Shown here piece after piece: positions 1 to 6,111 of a stretch of 6,361 bases of DNA. Below the pieces are notes generated by a model. The model worked only from the letters and a program-made list of their open reading frames with translations, was not told the DNA's origin and ran no database searches. Made by a program: the position numbers and the translations under genes. Every line of letters starts with the position of its first letter. Positions within the stretch are counted from its first letter, which is position 1. The DNA is from Chthoniobacterales bacterium (lineage in GTDB: Bacteria > Verrucomicrobiota > Verrucomicrobiia > Chthoniobacterales > UBA6821), in the NCBI GenBank assembly GCA_021733705.1, contig JAIPKF010000086.1:1-6361 (forward strand). The letters run 5' to 3'.

Positions 1-771
1 GCAAACAGTCCATTACAGTTTGTGGAAACAGAAAAGCCTCCTTCCACAAAAAAATTACGGAGTGATGCTAATGAGCTCATTCAAGAGGCACTTCGTTTAC
101 GTCCTGGTCTTGCAGCACGAGTTCAAGAGCTTAAAGCCAGTAAAGAAGCAACAAAAAGAGCAATGTCTGATTTTTTCCCCATCATAAAATTGGAAGGACA
201 ATATGACAATAGTACCTTTGGCTACCAAGGATCCCAAAATAAACCTGACGTGAATGGCTACTACACGGGATACGGCTCTCACTTTGGAAGTGCTTTTGTG
301 ACGGCTCATTGGGATCTCTTTGATGGATTTGATCGTGTCTTTAAACTGAGACGTAGTCAGGAAGAGGACAAAGTGGCAGAGCAAAAATTAAGAGAAACTC
401 AACTTGATACAACGCGTGATGTTTGGACTGCATATAATAACAGTCTTGCTGCTGCTCAGAGAGTAGGGTACGCAGAAGGGTTTGTTGCTTCAGCAAAAGA
501 ATTTTTTCGTTCCATTAGTGCTGCAACAGAGACAGGGCTTACCAATGTGACTGATTATTCAGAGGCAGGAAGTAATTTAAGTTTAGCACAATCAGAACTA
601 GCAACAGCAGTCTCTGATTATTCTACGACATTAGCTGCTCTGGCACTAGCGGTAGGAACAACTGCTCCCTCATCGAAAGTGGTGCTAGAGGGCCTTGGAA
701 CTCCTGGTAAAGTCACAGGTAATTTACTTTCAAAAGAAGCAGCTACATTTAAACCCAATATAGCCTATTAA
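1..771 (+). CDS. TolC-family outer-membrane efflux protein, C-terminal part (5' end outside window)
   Basis: The reading frame is open from base 1, so the true start lies upstream; the GTG at 22 is only an internal valine codon. About 256 residues are visible. They match the second repeat of the OEP/TolC family: a helix with the ALRLRPGLAA pattern (about visible residues 34-43), a helix leading into a short strand segment (FFPIIKLEGQY), a second strand with AFVTAHWDLFDGF, then a long helical hairpin (TRDVWTAYNN to the TGLTNVTDYSEA and LAALALAVGTT segments). In this family three subunits form a trans-periplasmic channel that works with an inner-membrane pump and an adaptor protein. The partner genes are not in the window and may lie upstream. 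The substrate cannot be told. The stop is followed by 54 bp before rpmI, and no strong terminator is seen. Family call confident, specific role unknown. Confidence 0.85.
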   Translation, partial: ANSPLQFVETEKPPSTKKLRSDANELIQEALRLRPGLAARVQELKASKEATKRAMSDFFPIIKLEGQYDNSTFGYQGSQNKPDVNGYYTGYGSHFGSAFVTAHWDLFDGFDRVFKLRRSQEEDKVAEQKLRETQLDTTRDVWTAYNNSLAAAQRVGYAEGFVASAKEFFRSISAATETGLTNVTDYSEAGSNLSLAQSELATAVSDYSTTLAALALAVGTTAPSSKVVLEGLGTPGKVTGNLLSKEAATFKPNIAY

Positions 772-787
772 AAAAATATTTTAACTC

Positions 788-816
788 TTGTCAGGATGAA
801 CTTTCTCTGCTAATTT
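788..816 (+). promoter_or_regulatory. Candidate promoter for rpmI
   Basis: TTGTCA at 788-793 and TAATTT at 811-816 are separated by exactly 17 bp, and a TG dinucleotide at 808-809 gives an extended -10 element. The -35 box matches 5 of 6 consensus bases; the -10 box is weak (3 of 6). The predicted start of transcription would be around 822-824, only a few bases before the rpmI ATG at 826, so the mRNA would be leaderless or nearly so. This fits the lack of a Shine-Dalgarno sequence before rpmI. It is a prediction from sequence only. Confidence 0.4.
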
Positions 817-825
817 TCCCAACTC

Positions 826-1035
826 ATGCCTAAACCCATTGCCCGTAGTAAAACTAAAAAGTCTGTTGCCAAACGATTCAAAATCACGGCGTCAGGAAAA
901 GTCAAGCGCTCTAAAGCTGGTCGTCGTCACTTATTAGAGTGTAAGAGCTCTAAATTGAAACGCAATATGGGTAAGTCGGCAATAGTGGAGGATTGTGATG
1001 TAAGTCGCATCAAGCTCAACCTTCCTTGGGGATAA
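826..1035 (+). CDS. rpmI: 50S ribosomal protein L35
   Basis: This 69-residue, strongly basic protein carries the L35 signature: MPKPIARSKTKKSVAKRFK at the N-terminus, then ITASGKVKRSKAGRRHLL and the KSSKLKRNMG segment. Usual family length is 64-66, so the protein is complete with a slightly longer C-terminus (DVSRIKLNLPWG). L35 is a small protein of the large ribosomal subunit. The ATG at 826 gives the canonical N-terminus. No Shine-Dalgarno sequence lies in the 20 bases before it. An in-frame ATG at 796 stops after five codons (TAA at 811-813) and cannot extend the gene. The gene is followed by rplT as in most bacteria, but across an unusually long spacer, and infC, the usual upstream neighbour, is replaced by a TolC-like gene. 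Confidence 0.96.
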   Translation: MPKPIARSKTKKSVAKRFKITASGKVKRSKAGRRHLLECKSSKLKRNMGKSAIVEDCDVSRIKLNLPWG

Positions 1036-1257
1036 AATTCTATTGATGCAGCGATAAACTGTGATGCTCTACAACACAGGTCTTCAATACTGAGTTATAC
1101 GACCATGATAGTGCTCTTAAACTCCTTGTTTTAATCGGGCTCAGTGAGTTTTAAAGTAATTACTAGACCATTTTTAACTTCAACTTCAACTATCATACGA
1201 TTTCAAAATCATATGTTCTAATTCATGGATCTGGGTATTCGTTTTGAATATCCTAAC

Positions 1258-1302
1258 CGAGCAGGTGAGTTCCTGAATTATTATTAACAAACAGCCTGCT
1301 CG
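1258..1302 (+). repeat. Inverted repeat (8-bp stem) in the rplT leader
   Basis: CGAGCAGG at 1258-1265 is perfectly complementary to CCTGCTCG at 1295-1302, leaving a 29-nt loop. A competing helix is possible: AGCCT at 1293-1297 with AGGCT at 1306-1310. That helix would use part of this stem and the first two bases of the next hairpin's 5' strand, so the two conformations exclude each other. This is read directly from the sequence; a switching role is only inferred. Confidence 0.55.
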
Positions 1303-1308
1303 ACGAGG

Positions 1309-1329
1309 CTCCTTGTCAAAAACAAGGAG
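1309..1329 (+). promoter_or_regulatory. Hairpin sequestering the rplT Shine-Dalgarno sequence
   Basis: CTCCTTGT (1309-1316) and ACAAGGAG (1322-1329) form a perfect 8-bp stem with a 5-nt CAAAA loop. The 3' strand contains the complete Shine-Dalgarno sequence AAGGAG (1324-1329), 8 nt before the rplT ATG at 1338. When folded, the ribosome binding site is fully base-paired. This suggests translational control of rplT, by L20 itself, by a competing upstream fold, or by ribosome movement. No T-run follows, so it is not an intrinsic terminator. Confidence 0.65.
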
Positions 1330-1337
1330 AATTTACA

Positions 1338-1772
1338 ATGCCTAGAGCCACTAATTCACCCGCCAGTCGCGCACGTCGTAAACGGGTTATCGAGGAAGCC
1401 GCTGGTTATCGCGGTCGACGTTCTAAACTTTTCCGATATGCTAAAGATGCTCGGATGAAGGCCAAATATTGGGCCTACCGTGATCGCAAAACACGGAAAC
1501 GCAATGTACGTGCACTTTGGATCACACGTCTTAATGCAGCCGTACGAGCTGAGTCTTTGACCTACAATCGTTTTATTGAAGGATTAAAGGCAGCTAATAT
1601 TTTACTCGATCGAAAAGTTCTTTCTGATATTGCAATCACTGATGAAAAGACATTCCTAGAAATCGTTCTTAAAGTTAAAGCAGCGCTTGCTGAAAAGAAT
1701 AAAGCTGCTGAAATATCACTGCTAAAAGAGGAGTCTCAAGGAAAGAAAAAGATAGAGATCACAAAGAAATAA
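1338..1772 (+). CDS. rplT: 50S ribosomal protein L20
   Basis: The N-terminal part is unmistakable L20: MPRATNSPASRARRKRVIEEAAGYRGRRSKLFRYAKDA, then the helical core with KYWAYRDRKTRKRNVRALWITRLNAAVR and the LTYNRFIEGLKAANILLDRKVLSDIAI region. L20 binds 23S rRNA early and is needed for assembly of the large subunit; in studied species it also represses its own mRNA. The start is fixed by the canonical MPRA N-terminus and by AAGGAG 8 nt upstream. The protein has 144 residues, against about 117-120 in most bacteria. The extra part is a charged, lysine-rich tail (about residues 118-144) ending in KKKIEITKK. The Shine-Dalgarno sequence lies within a hairpin, so translation is probably regulated. 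pheS follows after 54 bp with no terminator between, so cotranscription is likely. Confidence 0.96.
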   Translation: MPRATNSPASRARRKRVIEEAAGYRGRRSKLFRYAKDARMKAKYWAYRDRKTRKRNVRALWITRLNAAVRAESLTYNRFIEGLKAANILLDRKVLSDIAITDEKTFLEIVLKVKAALAEKNKAAEISLLKEESQGKKKIEITKK

Positions 1773-1826
1773 GATTTTTATTTAAAAGTCATCTTTGTTG
1801 AAAATACTCTAGACATTTCTTTTTTC

Positions 1827-2846
1827 ATGAAAGCTGAGATGGAGCAACAACAGTACGATTCTTTAGCTGCCATTCAAACAGCTTCAGATACTGCTGCATT
1901 GAAAGAAGTGCGTCTTCACTATCTTGGAAAGAGTGGTGCTATTTCTTGTTTAAGCGAGAGAATGCGCACTCTTTCTAAAGAAGAGCGTCCAGCCATGGGG
2001 CAATTGTTAAACCAATGGAGAAATACCTTCACAGAGGCTCTTGAAGCTAAAGGAAAAATCCTCCTTGATCAAGCTGATGCAGCCACGTTTGCATCACTTG
2101 ATGCGACCTTGCCTGGAACGGCCTCCTGGCAAGGAGGGATGCATCCGCTTACGCTTTTAACGGATCGGATTGTGCAGATTTTTCGACGTCTCGGTTTTAC
2201 GATGGCCGAAGGACCTGACATCGATGATGAGTGGCATTGCTTTGATTCTCTTAATACCCCTTTAGATCATCCTGCACGTCAAGAGCAAGATACTTTCTAT
2301 CTCCCCGATGGACGTTTGCTTAGGACGCATACCTCTACTGTTCAGATTCGTGCGATGGAACAAGCACCACCTCCATTACGGATTATTGCTCCTGGGGCAG
2401 CCTACCGACGTGATGAAATCGATGCGACGCATCTCTCTCAATTTACCCAAATGGAAGTGCTCTGTGTGGGGAAGGGAATCACCCTTGGTGATTTAAAGGG
2501 AACAGCTGAGTTTTTCTTTCGTGAGCTATTTGGAACTGAAACAGAATGTCGTTTCCGACCTCATTTTTTCCCATTTACGGAACCAAGTTATGAGATTGAT
2601 GTTCGCTCTTCTACTCTCTCTCATCAATGGTTAGAGCTCGCAGGTTGTGGCATGGTAGATCCTGCCGTCTTTGAAGCACTCAACAAAAAACGTGGGGATA
2701 GAGCTTATGATCCAGAGGAAATTTCAGGATTTGCCTTTGGATTTGGCCTAGAGCGTCTTGTCATGATCCTCACTGGAATTTCTGATATTCGAATGCTTAC
2801 CGAAAATGACCTTCGTTTTTTGAAACAATTTGCTAGGGAGTTTTAA
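1827..2846 (+). CDS. pheS: Phenylalanine--tRNA ligase alpha subunit
   Basis: This is the catalytic subunit of the alpha2beta2 class II synthetase that attaches phenylalanine to tRNA-Phe in the cytoplasm. Residues 1-90 are the helical, coiled-coil tRNA-contacting arm (with the HYLGKSGAIS segment near 31-40). The catalytic domain follows: motif 1 around 106-130 (HPLTLLTDRIVQIFRRLGF), then FDSLNTPLDHPARQEQDTFY (139-158) and LLRTHTSTVQIR (164-175). Motif 2 is around 185-213 (RIIAPGAAYRRDEIDATH), followed by RFRPHFFPFTEPSYEID (242-258) and motif 3 GFAFGFGLERLVMI (301-314). Ala303 corresponds to the E. coli phenylalanine-pocket alanine (Ala294). Length 339 against 327 in E. coli, so complete. The start is uncertain: ATG 1827 has no Shine-Dalgarno sequence, and an in-frame ATG at 1839 is possible. 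The stop TAA lies 4 nt before the next gene. Confidence 0.97.
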   Translation: MKAEMEQQQYDSLAAIQTASDTAALKEVRLHYLGKSGAISCLSERMRTLSKEERPAMGQLLNQWRNTFTEALEAKGKILLDQADAATFASLDATLPGTASWQGGMHPLTLLTDRIVQIFRRLGFTMAEGPDIDDEWHCFDSLNTPLDHPARQEQDTFYLPDGRLLRTHTSTVQIRAMEQAPPPLRIIAPGAAYRRDEIDATHLSQFTQMEVLCVGKGITLGDLKGTAEFFFRELFGTETECRFRPHFFPFTEPSYEIDVRSSTLSHQWLELAGCGMVDPAVFEALNKKRGDRAYDPEEISGFAFGFGLERLVMILTGISDIRMLTENDLRFLKQFAREF

Positions 2847-2850
2847 ATTG

Positions 2851-3546
2851 ATGTTAAAAAAAATATATTTTTTATCACTGCTCATGCTGTCATGCCATCA
2901 TTTTGTAGTTGCATGCAATGAGGATCAAAGAGGAGCTTATTCTTCCATTCCTATAATAACATCGACACAGGCTCAGGAATTAGCCCCTTACAAAGTAACA
3001 CTTACATTAAGCAACTTTGTTTTTTTTGAGCAAAAACAAGATATTCTACTTCAAAAAGGTCAAGAACTTATCATCTTGATTAATAATCTCGATCATCAAT
3101 GGCATCTTCCTAGCGATCAGTATGACGAAGCTGCTCTTTTTTTAGAATATAGTTCTGCATCGGATAGCTTATTTCAAGAGCTCTCTTTAGAAGCAGAAAA
3201 TGATCTAGCTCCGCTATTTTACATTGATCGAGAAAAAGAAGCTACGAAGTCTGATGAAAACGGGAAGGTGAGTCTATCGTCACAGGGTTGCATGAGTACT
3301 TGCTTTCTAAGTCAAAATACAAGCCCCACGAAGCATTCATCAGACATCTCGGCTTCCATAGATGATCGGTATGAATTATCCGTCCTAGATGCGAATCCCC
3401 TGGTTTATCATTTGAGAGCTGGTAGATCTTGCTCAACAGTCAATCTCAAATTTTACTCGAAGTATTATCCTGTTGGAAATGTAAGAGGAATCATTGCTCT
3501 ACATAAAAGAGATTTTAATCCCTTGCTGCATATTACCATCAAGTAA
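2851..3546 (+). CDS. Predicted lipoprotein with cupredoxin-like pattern, between pheS and pheT
   Basis: I do not recognise a named family. The ATG at 2851 was chosen because AGGGAG (2835-2840) lies 10 nt upstream and it gives a clean signal sequence; TTG at 2848 or 2830 are alternatives. The 231-residue protein begins with two lysines and a hydrophobic run (5-21), ending in VVAC at 19-22, a fair lipobox with Cys22 as lipidation site. Residues 48-86 (VTLTLSNFVFF, then LLQKGQELIILINNLDHQWHL) follow the cupredoxin pattern: a strand with F-x-F, the xKGQ turn, and N-x-D followed by histidine. Residues 185-219 (YHLRAGRSCSTVNLK to RGIIALHKR) resemble the last strands of that fold. The usual late Cys and His copper ligands are not evident, so metal binding is doubtful. 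The middle is Ser-rich with Cys147 and Cys151. It starts 4 nt after pheS and ends 11 nt before pheT, so it is likely cotranscribed. Probably exported; function unknown. Confidence 0.75.
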   Translation: MLKKIYFLSLLMLSCHHFVVACNEDQRGAYSSIPIITSTQAQELAPYKVTLTLSNFVFFEQKQDILLQKGQELIILINNLDHQWHLPSDQYDEAALFLEYSSASDSLFQELSLEAENDLAPLFYIDREKEATKSDENGKVSLSSQGCMSTCFLSQNTSPTKHSSDISASIDDRYELSVLDANPLVYHLRAGRSCSTVNLKFYSKYYPVGNVRGIIALHKRDFNPLLHITIK

Positions 3547-3557
3547 TTGACCCTCTG

Positions 3558-5912
3558 ATGAAAATATCTCTCTCTTGGCTCCACGATTATCTTAAAACAA
3601 CGCAAACTGCAGAAGAGCTCGCAGAAACCTTGACACGCTCTGGAATCGAAGTGAAGTCGATCACCACCTCGGGAGCTACTATTTCTAATGTGATCGTTGC
3701 TCAGATTCTCTCATCGGAACAACATCCTAATGCCGATCGCTTGTGTGTCTGTAGGGTTGATGAGGGGAGTGGAGCTCCACGTCAAATTGTTTGTGGTGCT
3801 AAAAATTACAAGGTGGGGGATAAAGTGCTCCTTGCCTTACCTGGAGCGGTTCTTCCAGGTGGAATCAAAATTAAAGTGGGTAAACTTCGTGGAGTGGAAA
3901 GTGAAGGAATGATGTGTAGTGCAAAAGAACTGGGGCTAGGAGAAGGAGCGGAAGGTCTCTATATTCTCGATCCTGAAGCCATCATAGGGATGGAGCTTAG
4001 TACCCTATTTCCAGCTGATACAATTTTAGAATTAGAAATTACCCCCAATCGTCCTGATTGGCTTGGACATGTGGGAGTGGCTCGTGAAGCTGCAGCATTT
4101 GGAGCGGGAGAATTTCTTCGGAGCAGTGTAATGATTCCTTCTAAGAAAAGAGAAGGTTCTCTTGCTGTAGTTCAAGACTCTCATGCTTGTTCATTCTATA
4201 GCCTTCGTTTTATTTCTAATGTTGAAGTCAAAGAGAGTCCATCCTGGTTACAACAGCGTCTTGAGGCTATTGGATTAAGAAGCATCAACACTATTGTAGA
4301 TATTACCAATTACGTGATGATGGAAATGGGGCACCCTCTTCATGCATTTGATGCTGATAAAATTCAAGGACCACTCACGGTTCGTTTCTCTAATGAAGGA
4401 GAAACATTGGAGGGACTTGATGGGAAAACATATTTACTGCGAACTTCTGATCTGGTTATTGCTGATGATCATGGACCTCAAGCCTTAGCTGGAATTATTG
4501 GTGGTATGAAGAGTAGAGTTACTCAACATACGAAATCGCTTTTATTGGAAAGTGCTGTTTTCAATCCTAGTGTGATTCGTGCTTCTGCTCGTGCTCATGG
4601 ATTGGCAACCGATGCCTCCTATCGTTTTGAACGGGGTTCTCACGCCGATAATGCTTGGGAAGCTTCCGCACGTGGTGCTGCTATGACAACAGAGATTACA
4701 GGAGGTCTGGTTTCTGATGAAGTAATGGTTGCTGGAGGCGTACCTGTACCAATAGTTGTATCATTCCGTAACAATCGATGTCGTGATCTCCTTGGTATTT
4801 CACTAGGCGATGAAGAAATCTCCTCACTGCTTAAAAAAATGGGCCTTACTCTTTGTGAAGTAGGTTGGCAGATTCCCTTCTGGCGTCTTGATCTCACGCG
4901 AGAAATCGACCTCATTGAAGAGGTTGCCCGTCTCTATGGGCTTGAATCAATCGAGGCTCGTACCTTAAGTTTTTTTGTTCCTTCAAGTCCAATAGATAAA
5001 ACTTATGATTGTATGATGCTCTTGCGTCGACGTTTGATCGCCGCTGGTTTGCATGAAGCTCGCACTAGTGCTTTGGTTTCATCAGAGGGCTCTTCCTCAG
5101 AGGCTCTTAAACTTCGTAATCCCATTGGAGAACAGCAATCGTTTTTAAGAACAGGCTTGATTTCAGGCTTGAAAGAGGTGTTAAAGCACAATTTGTATCA
5201 GGGAGCAGATTCAATTCGCCTCTTTGAAATGGGAAAAGTTTTTATCAATTCTAGCAAAAATGAAGAGATGGTGGCGCTTGCTCTTATGATGACTGGTCAG
5301 TCCACTCCTCTCTCTTGGCGTGGAGAAGTTTCACGCTCACTCGACCTCTTTGATTTAAAAGGAGTCCTTGATCATTTAGTTCCTGGAAAGATAAGTTATC
5401 GTTCTTCAGTAAGAGCATTGCTACCTATAATGGCTAGAATGCTCGATGTTTTTTGTGATGGAGAGTACTGCGGCTATATTGGTCTCATGGCTCCTGCAGA
5501 GGCCCGCAAAATCACAGTGACAGGGCAGGAGCACCCTATCGTTGTTGCGGAACTTCAATGGACTCCTCTTCAACAAGCCATAGAACGTGAAACATGGAAA
5601 ACAGAGAAAGGTCTTTCAAAACTTCCTAGTATCACACGTGATCTTGCAATGGTGATGGACATGCAAGTCTCCTACGATCTGCTTGAGAAGGAGCTCCAGG
5701 AAGCACAAGAACCACTTCTCAAAAAAATCATTCCTCTTGATCTTTTTACTGATCCCTATGGAGAAAAAATTGCAGCAGCAAAAAAATCAGTAACACTACA
5801 ATTAACATTCCAACACGAGGATCGCACTTTAACTACTCAAGAAGTCACTGCTTCCTGTGAGAGATTGATGGCTCGGCTCCAAGAATTATTAGGTGTTGAA
5901 ATGAGATCATAG
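3558..5912 (+). CDS. pheT: Phenylalanine--tRNA ligase beta subunit
   Basis: This is the large, non-catalytic subunit of PheRS, which carries the editing site that hydrolyses mischarged Tyr-tRNA-Phe and binds the tRNA. The start MKISLSWLHDYL is canonical. Domains in order: tRNA-binding OB domain about 40-150 (HPNADRLCVCRVD, QIVCGAKNYKVGD, RGVESEGMMCSAKELGLG); linker with LEITPNRPDWLGHVGVARE (159-177); B3/B4 editing domain about 210-385 (IVDITNYVMMEMGHPLHAFD, ALAGIIGGMKS, SYRFERGSH). The B5 domain follows at about 400-465 (REIDLIEEVARLYG), then the catalytic-like core about 485-680 (RLFEMGKVF, DLKGVLDHL), and the FDX-ACB anticodon-binding domain about 688-783 (LPSITRDLAMV, DPYGEKIAAAKKSVTL, DRTLTTQEV). 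Length 784 against 795 in E. coli, so complete. The B5 domain seems a few residues shorter than usual between KKMGLTL and IPFWRLD. No Shine-Dalgarno sequence precedes the ATG, so translation may depend on coupling or on another start signal. Confidence 0.97.
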   Translation: MKISLSWLHDYLKTTQTAEELAETLTRSGIEVKSITTSGATISNVIVAQILSSEQHPNADRLCVCRVDEGSGAPRQIVCGAKNYKVGDKVLLALPGAVLPGGIKIKVGKLRGVESEGMMCSAKELGLGEGAEGLYILDPEAIIGMELSTLFPADTILELEITPNRPDWLGHVGVAREAAAFGAGEFLRSSVMIPSKKREGSLAVVQDSHACSFYSLRFISNVEVKESPSWLQQRLEAIGLRSINTIVDITNYVMMEMGHPLHAFDADKIQGPLTVRFSNEGETLEGLDGKTYLLRTSDLVIADDHGPQALAGIIGGMKSRVTQHTKSLLLESAVFNPSVIRASARAHGLATDASYRFERGSHADNAWEASARGAAMTTEITGGLVSDEVMVAGGVPVPIVVSFRNNRCRDLLGISLGDEEISSLLKKMGLTLCEVGWQIPFWRLDLTREIDLIEEVARLYGLESIEARTLSFFVPSSPIDKTYDCMMLLRRRLIAAGLHEARTSALVSSEGSSSEALKLRNPIGEQQSFLRTGLISGLKEVLKHNLYQGADSIRLFEMGKVFINSSKNEEMVALALMMTGQSTPLSWRGEVSRSLDLFDLKGVLDHLVPGKISYRSSVRALLPIMARMLDVFCDGEYCGYIGLMAPAEARKITVTGQEHPIVVAELQWTPLQQAIERETWKTEKGLSKLPSITRDLAMVMDMQVSYDLLEKELQEAQEPLLKKIIPLDLFTDPYGEKIAAAKKSVTLQLTFQHEDRTLTTQEVTASCERLMARLQELLGVEMRS

Positions 5913-5924
5913 ATTATCTATAGT
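5896..5924 (+). promoter_or_regulatory. Sigma70-type promoter for 6S RNA
   Basis: TTGAAA at 5896-5901 and TATAGT at 5919-5924 are spaced by exactly 17 bp, each matching 5 of 6 consensus bases. The -35 box lies inside the last codons of pheT and the -10 box just past its stop codon. Transcription would start at about A5930, which is the base where the closing helix of the 6S RNA begins. That agreement supports both calls. 6S RNA could also be made from read-through of the pheT transcript followed by processing. Confidence 0.7.
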
Positions 5925-5929
5925 ATCTT

Positions 5930-6111
5930 ACCCTGCGGTGTTCGAGATACCGGTATATATTGCTCCCGGACCTATGTAAAACATTACGGAAATCTCTACT
6001 AGACGAAATAATGACATGCCTTTATTGGACTTCAGCATTTCGATTAGCGATATCCACCTTTTCTTGATGGAACGGTTCAGCATCCTTAACGGCATTGCGG
6101 GGTACTTTTTT
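5930..6111 (+). ncRNA. ssrS: 6S RNA (regulator of sigma70 RNA polymerase)
   Basis: 6S RNA folds into a long hairpin with a central bubble that mimics an open promoter, and it traps the housekeeping RNA polymerase. Here the ends form a closing helix: 5929-5940 pairs without interruption with 6093-6104 (12 bp, including three G-U). The conserved 6S elements face each other: GGTGTTCG at 5937-5944 against ACGGCATTG at 6089-6097, as in E. coli (GATGTTCG against CGGCATC). The inner arm is also paired: TGCT (5961-5964) with AGCA (6079-6082), GGA-x-ATC at 5988-5994 with GAT-x-TCC at 6049-6055, and 5999-6009 with 6037-6047 (one mismatch). The span of about 180 nt is typical. A promoter fits the 5' end and a T-run follows the 3' end. 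Exact ends are estimated. SRP, RNase P and tmRNA signatures are absent. Confidence 0.85.
6093..6111 (+). terminator. 3' end signal of 6S RNA (closing-helix strand plus T-run)
   Basis: The GC-rich 3' strand of the 6S closing helix (6093-6104) is followed by six T residues at 6106-6111. The pairing partner is the far 5' end of the RNA (5929-5940), so this is not a compact local hairpin, but the arrangement could still end transcription as an intrinsic terminator does. No local stem directly before the T-run is visible. It may alternatively mark a processed 3' end. Confidence 0.45.

Larger units (their letters stand above)
1036..1337 (+). promoter_or_regulatory. Structured intergenic leader between rpmI and rplT
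   Basis: No gene is visible in these 302 bases, but several perfect or near-perfect pairings are. Positions 1105-1112 pair with 1189-1196 (8 bp), extended by C1100-G1199 and G1101-C1198 across a small internal loop. Inside this lies 1119-1124 with 1146-1151 (AAACTC/GAGTTT), extended by two A-T pairs past a bulged T. Further down, 1258-1265 pairs with 1295-1302 (8 bp), followed by the hairpin 1309-1329. L20 in E. coli and Bacillus represses its own operon by binding its mRNA leader, so an autoregulatory leader is a reasonable inference. It could also be a processed spacer. No convincing promoter was found within it, and no tRNA fold. Confidence 0.5.

Noticed and set aside
97..384. Minus-strand and alternative-frame open frames over the TolC, pheS, lipoprotein and pheT genes (for example 97-384, 3242-3436, 4640-4915, 5003-5191 on the minus strand)
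   Set aside because: All lie inside well-supported genes in other frames and show no recognisable protein features; they are shadows.
768..784. TTAAAA / TTTTAA inverted repeat after the TolC-like gene as a terminator
   Set aside because: Purely A-T stem of six pairs without a GC core or following T-run; too weak to call an intrinsic terminator.
796..813. Five-codon minicistron before rpmI (ATG 796 to TAA 811-813) as a leader peptide
   Set aside because: No good ribosome binding site, no run of regulatory codons, and it lies within the predicted promoter.
1036..1337. Possible tRNA in the rpmI-rplT spacer
   Set aside because: No acceptor stem with T-arm consensus GGTTCRANYCC or matching cloverleaf could be drawn.
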